A stretch of DNA of 58,182 nt, from positions 1 to 58,182 of the forward strand of contig JAPLFL010000016.1 of the NCBI GenBank assembly GCA_026390695.1. Direction: 5' to 3'. A program made the position numbers and the translations under genes. Positions 53,901 to 58,182 of the stretch are shown in pieces. The DNA comes from Candidatus Kapaibacterium sp. Its GTDB lineage: Bacteria; Bacteroidota; Ignavibacteria; Kapaibacteriales; UBA2268. The stretch's first letter is position 1. Every line of letters starts with the position of its first letter. Below the pieces are notes generated by a model. It made no database searches. It had not been told where the DNA came from and was given only the letters and a program-made list of their open reading frames with translations.

Positions 53901-56900
53901 AGAATTGAAATATTTTTATGGCAGTAGCAGCGATGGCAGGGGCTTTAACTTTTAATCGAACTATTGTAGAATTGAAATGTTTACGGGACGATTCCAATAA
54001 CATTAGATTTACCTTTTAATCGAACTATTGTAGAATTGAAATGCATATAATACGCCTACGGTTTTGCCATAAGACGGTGGCTTTTAATCGAACTATTGTA
54101 GAATTGAAATATTTTTATGGCAGTAGCAGCGATGGCAGGGGCTTTAACTTTTAATCGAACTATTGTAGAATTGAAATATATTTTACAAGGCGGAAGTATT
54201 GCAATTATTTAACTTTTAATCGAACTATTGTAGAATTGAAATCAAGTTTAGTTATGACCACAAGCGAAATAATCAGTTCTTTTAATCGAACTATTGTAGA
54301 ATTGAAATATTTTTAAAATTCGATATAATAAAAGGGAATTTACTTTTAATCGAACTATTGTAGAATTGAAATTCGTTTGTTACTTTGTATTCGATGTATG
54401 AGTTTGTCTTTTAATCGAACTATTGTAGAATTGAAATATAAAATGATCCATGTCCCATCTCACCGGTCTAATTTCTTTTAATCGAACTATTGTAGAATTG
54501 AAATCACGAAGTGGTTATTTATATAGTAATAATTGAGGTTTCTTTTAATCGAACTATTGTAGAATTGAAATACTAATTTGAAATTTTCTTTCATAAACTG
54601 ATGAAGGACTTTTAATCGAACTATTGTAGAATTGAAATGCGGCAACATTATTAAGAGCATTAAGAGCATTAATCTTTTAATCGAACTATTGTAGAATTGA
54701 AATATTGTTTCACTACCGACTAATTTGAAATTTTCTTTCTTTTAATCGAACTATTGTAGAATTGAAATACTTTTAGATCGTGCTTCTTTACATATTCGTC
54801 TTGTCTTTTAATCGAACTATTGTAGAATTGAAATATCATTAACTTTTGTAAGTTATATCGGTACTGAATCTTTTAATCGAACTATTGTAGAATTGAAATG
54901 CCTTTTGTGCACCTCGGTTAGTTGCTCTTCCAACCTTTTAATCGAACTATTGTAGAATTGAAATGCTGGAAGGTCATCTAAAGCGTGCAGATTCTGTTAT
55001 CTTTTAATCGAACTATTGTAGAATTGAAATTCGATGGAGCGGAATATAATTTTGCTTCTTTTACGCTTTTAATCGAACTATTGTAGAATTGAAATTACTG
55101 TGTTCGTATCTGCGAAATCTTTTCTTTTTTCCTTTTAATCGAACTATTGTAGAATTGAAATCTGGATGATGCTAAAAAAGCGATCATGGACGCAGAGAAA
55201 CTTTTAATCGAACTATTGTAGAATTGAAATCAAACAAAAAAGGAGGCATAATTTAATCGAACTATTGTAGAATTGAAATGATGAAGTTCCCTTTTAAAAA
55301 CAAATAAAGAGGTATCTTTTAATCGAACTATTGTAGAATTGAAATGTAAATGATGTCATTTCGTCTATATAATCATTCACTTTTAATCGAACTATTGTAG
55401 AATTGAAATTAAACTCCTCTGCACAGGCTTGTTTCGTGCACTTTACTTTTAATCGAACTATTGTAGAATTGAAATTCTGATAAAAGACGCTTGCTGTTTA
55501 TCCTTATCGAACTTTTAATCGAACTATTGTAGAATTGAAATTTTTTACGTTTTACATTATCAGATATTCTTTTTCTCTTTTAATCGAACTATTGTAGAAT
55601 TGAAATGAGATAAATGATATCCCGTTTGGTGATGATTATTTACTTTTAATCGAACTATTGTAGAATTGAAATCACAATAGCACCGCTTGCATAATACCAC
55701 TCACACACTTTTAATCGAACTATTGTAGAATTGAAATAAGGAGATAAAGGAGCAGACGGGACAGGTACCAACGACTTTTAATCGAACTATTGTAGAATTG
55801 AAATTTTGAAGTGGTTGAACGCAGAAACAGTTTACAATTACTTTTAATCGAACTATTGTAGAATTGAAATAACGAATACCAATTCGAGCACTCAGCTTTT
55901 ATTTGCTTTTAATCGAACTATTGTAGAATTGAAATAGGACATAACTCTCATATTAACTTTGAAGAATATGCTTTTAATCGAACTATTGTAGAATTGAAAT
56001 AGCGAACGATGCTGGGATTAGTTTAAACTATTCTTTCTTTTAATCGAACTATTGTAGAATTGAAATGCAGGTATCACGATAAACAGTGACACTACTGACA
56101 TCGGCTTTTAATCGAACTATTGTAGAATTGAAATAGAATTGCCTGTGTTGCAGGATCAATACCAGTTGGTCTTTTAATCGAACTATTGTAGAATTGAAAT
56201 CTGAGATAATATCTAAAAGCCCTAAACTCACCTTGACTTTTAATCGAACTATTGTAGAATTGAAATAAATCATGTTCGCAAGCAGCGTAACCATCTGCGA
56301 ATCTTTTAATCGAACTATTGTAGAATTGAAATTTCAATTTAGCAATTACACGATCCTGTGAGGCAATACTTTTAATCGAACTATTGTAGAATTGAAATAG
56401 CAAATACTCAGGGTCTAACAATTCATCATCCTGACTTTTAATCGAACTATTGTAGAATTGAAATAATATTGGCTGCTTTAGGCTTGGAGGTGCTTTTTTC
56501 GACTTTTAATCGAACTATTGTAGAATTGAAATTCCGCAACAGGTACGGCTCTTTAATGTTTTCAACTCTTTTAATCGAACTATTGTAGAATTGAAATTAA
56601 AGTACGATCCATATTCGGTGAAAAAGAGTTCTCACTTTTAATCGAACTATTGTAGAATTGAAATAGAGGAAGAAGATAAGTACAGAAGCGGGCACGCAGA
56701 CTTTTAATCGAACTATTGTAGAATTGAAATTCGATAGACTTGCTGAATTTGGAGAAAAGAAGTTTGGCTTTTAATCGAACTATTGTAGAATTGAAATAGA
56801 AATAGATTACGCTAAACAGAAACAGGCAATTGACTTTTAATCGAACTATTGTAGAATTGAAATGGGTAATTTTTTGCTGGCTCTGTTAGATTGCGAAGCC

Positions 56901-57456
56901 TTTTAATCGAACTATTGTAGAATTGAAATCCGTAAATTGAGAGTGCTCGTGAAACAAGTTCCGGCCTTTTAATCGAACTATTGTAGAATTGAAATTAGAT
57001 TCTCCTTTTTGAATAAATTTAATTGTTTGATCTTTTAATCGAACTATTGTAGAATTGAAATGCAATTTAGGGGGACACGATGGATGCAGCACAGAAGACT
57101 TTTAATCGAACTATTGTAGAATTGAAATCGAATAGCAGCTTCGGTTTGCTTTCTCCATTTTTCCACTTTTAATCGAACTATTGTAGAATTGAAATTTGTA
57201 TAATACAATTCTGGCTTGTAAATTATAACCGCTTTTAATCGAACTATTGTAGAATTGAAATAGCGATACGGCAGCTCCACCAACTGCATCTTTTGCCTTT
57301 TAATCGAACTATTGTAGAATTGAAATAAAAGAAACACTCTTTCGACGGCAAAGTCTTTGCTCTTTTAATCGAACTATTGTAGAATTGAAATAGAAATTGT
57401 CTTATGAAAACCGGCATCGGTATGTCCTTTTAATCGAACTATTGTAGAATTGAAAT
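50987..57456 (+). CRISPR. Type I-B CRISPR array, 99 repeats
   Basis: 30-base repeat CTTTTAATCGAACTATTGTA followed by GAATTGAAAT; I counted 99 by hand (98 spacers), first at 50987-51016, last at 57427-57456. Spacers are mostly 34-38 bases. The 3-prime end ATTGAAAT is the usual I-B handle. Variants I found: an A-to-G-like change (ACTAGTG) in the repeat at 52170 and a damaged 5-prime end in the one at 55250. Orientation (leader, cas2 on the left) is plus. It is the adaptive memory used by the cas genes upstream. Confidence 0.97.
53845..54147 (+). repeat. Spacer present three times
   Basis: The same 37-base spacer (begins ATTTTTATGGCAGTAGCAGC) fills 53845-53881, 53912-53948 and 54111-54147; two other spacers separate the second and third copies. 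Confidence 0.95.
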
Positions 57457-57490
57457 ATGGTTATCAAGTATTCATTTCAGAATTACTATT

Positions 57491-57775
57491 TTTTTCCGCT
57501 GAAAACTGTCCACTTGTAATATAAATGACCGATAGAATTGTCAAAGCAATTTGATAAAAATCTGGAAAATAGAAAAGGTGATTAAATTGGAAGATTTGAA
57601 ACAAACTTTATGGATGAGATTGTTTTATCGGCAACTATAGACAGGCTTTTACATCACTGTCATCCATTAATTTTTTTATATCGAATGAAGTTCTTATTTG
57701 AAGAATTTATCTAAATTTTGTAATTTTGGGTGGTTAGTTTACGTGACACAGACAGGTCAGTTTTGGGTGGGAAAG
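57491..57775 (+). mobile_element. Decayed IS21-like element
   Basis: Plus-strand translation of 57586-57680 gives DEIVLSATIDRLLHHCHPL, very close to the C-terminus of IS21 IstB ATPases. One end, reverse of GCTGAAAACTGTCCACTTGT (57499-57518), reads GTGGACAGTTTTCAGCGG, and the other at 57752-57772 reads AGGTCAGTTTTGGGTGGGAA, an inverted pair of the type found at IS21 ends. The transposase gene istA and most of istB are gone. Confidence 0.55.
57697..57728 (+). promoter_or_regulatory. Possible outward promoter near the IS remnant
   Basis: TTTG at 57697-57700, 20 bases, TAATTTTG at 57721-57728. It would drive transcription rightwards, away from the array. It may be fortuitous in AT-rich sequence. 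Confidence 0.4.
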
Positions 57776-58182
57776 AACGTATAATTAATTGTTTGAGAGA
57801 TGATATTTTCTTACCACATAAAAGTTATACATATTTTTGCATGAAAATTATATATATTAATAATCCTTTGTTATTTTTTATCATTTTATCAAAAAAAATA
57901 CTAACTAATTCTTCCTGTTGTCTATGCAAATATAGAAAGTTATTCGTGAATACACGGATGTGTGAAGAATACTCTCAAATGTATGTATTGAAGCTACTTG
58001 TATCAATCACATTAAGCTATTTCAAATTATCCTTCCAATAATTTAAGGCTATGATATAACATATTGTGTAGATAAATTGTTTGCTGAAACAAATGATGAA
58101 TTTGATGTCAGCGCTAACTTTAAGTAATTATTTATATTTCCATTCATTGTCTTTTGTATTCTAAACCAATTCATATAGTTCT

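Larger units (their letters stand above)
57457..58182. other. Distal side of the array: no intact gene
   Basis: This holds the IS21-like remnant below and the possible promoter at 57697-57728. An open frame at 57730-58041 begins with the element end itself and has no family resemblance, so I do not call it a gene. The rest is AT-rich. Confidence 0.5.

Noticed and set aside
51397-57337. Minus-strand frames across the array reading FQFYNSSIK or FNSTIVRLK repeatedly
   Set aside because: They are translations of the CRISPR repeat itself and have no independent support.
50987-57456. Reverse orientation of the array
   Set aside because: The leader-like sequence, promoter and cas2 lie on the left, and ATTGAAAT is at the right end of each repeat, as in I-B systems read on the plus strand.
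57730-58041. 103-codon frame at the right end
   Set aside because: It starts inside the IS21 end, is compositionally poor, and has no family resemblance.
33851-58182. A second attachment site matching the tRNA-Arg 3-prime end
   Set aside because: I searched by eye for GGTTCGAATCC-like strings on both strands and found none in the window.

Overview
The window looks like chromosome from an AT-rich member of the Bacteroidota/Chlorobiota/Ignavibacteriota (FCB) lineage. The evidence is type IX secretion (T9SS) C-terminal sorting domains on secreted proteins (649-2259 minus, 31318-32223), and Bacteroidetes-type promoters of the form TTG-N20-TAnnTTTG that recur at five sites. Mobile genes of Bacteroidetes style and a hydrogenase/heterodisulfide-reductase locus suggest an anaerobic or facultative relative of Ignavibacteria/Kapabacteria; the genus cannot be read from the sequence.

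Layout. 1-10 kb: housekeeping and accessory genes (beta-propeller protein, T9SS cargo without an N-terminus, PD40/CXXCH/TPR protein, chorismatase-like protein, rsmE, a 58-residue winged-helix protein, a PNPOx-family flavoprotein, and an arr rifampin ADP-ribosyltransferase broken by one TGA). 10-29 kb: one long plus-strand energy module: cytidylate-kinase-like protein, etfBA, a membrane ETF:quinone-oxidoreductase-like FeS protein, a soluble HdrBC-like protein, hdrA, mvhDGA (group 3c-like NiFe hydrogenase), a nickel transporter, the hydrogenase endopeptidase and hypA-B-(unknown)-F-C-D. No hypE is present. The genes suggest that electrons from H2 (MvhAG) pass through MvhD and HdrA to CCG-type FeS proteins that also meet EtfAB and the quinone pool, while the downstream genes supply nickel and mature the enzyme. 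Dispersed hairpin elements punctuate this module, and pieces resembling their core appear in frame inside hypF.

29-34 kb: UvrD-type helicase, a T9SS cargo, ybeY, a DUF494 gene, two microsatellites and tRNA-Arg(CCT). 34-41.5 kb: a mobile element directly behind the tRNA, with two tyrosine recombinases, a zinc-ribbon and an HTH protein, iteron-like repeats and a VirE-N/P4-type primase-helicase. 41.7-57.5 kb: a complete type I-B CRISPR-Cas locus (cas6-8b-7-5-3-4-1-2) followed by a leader and an array with 99 repeats by hand count. The array has a triplicated spacer, two spacer pairs differing only at apparently synonymous positions, one overlapping pair that exposes a possible PAM, and one truncated unit. 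After the array lies a decayed IS21-like element.

The observations I rate highest are the hairpin family inside and around the hydrogenase operon (including hypF), the combined Etf/EMO/Hdr/Mvh arrangement, and the internal evidence in the CRISPR array about its targets and its promoter.
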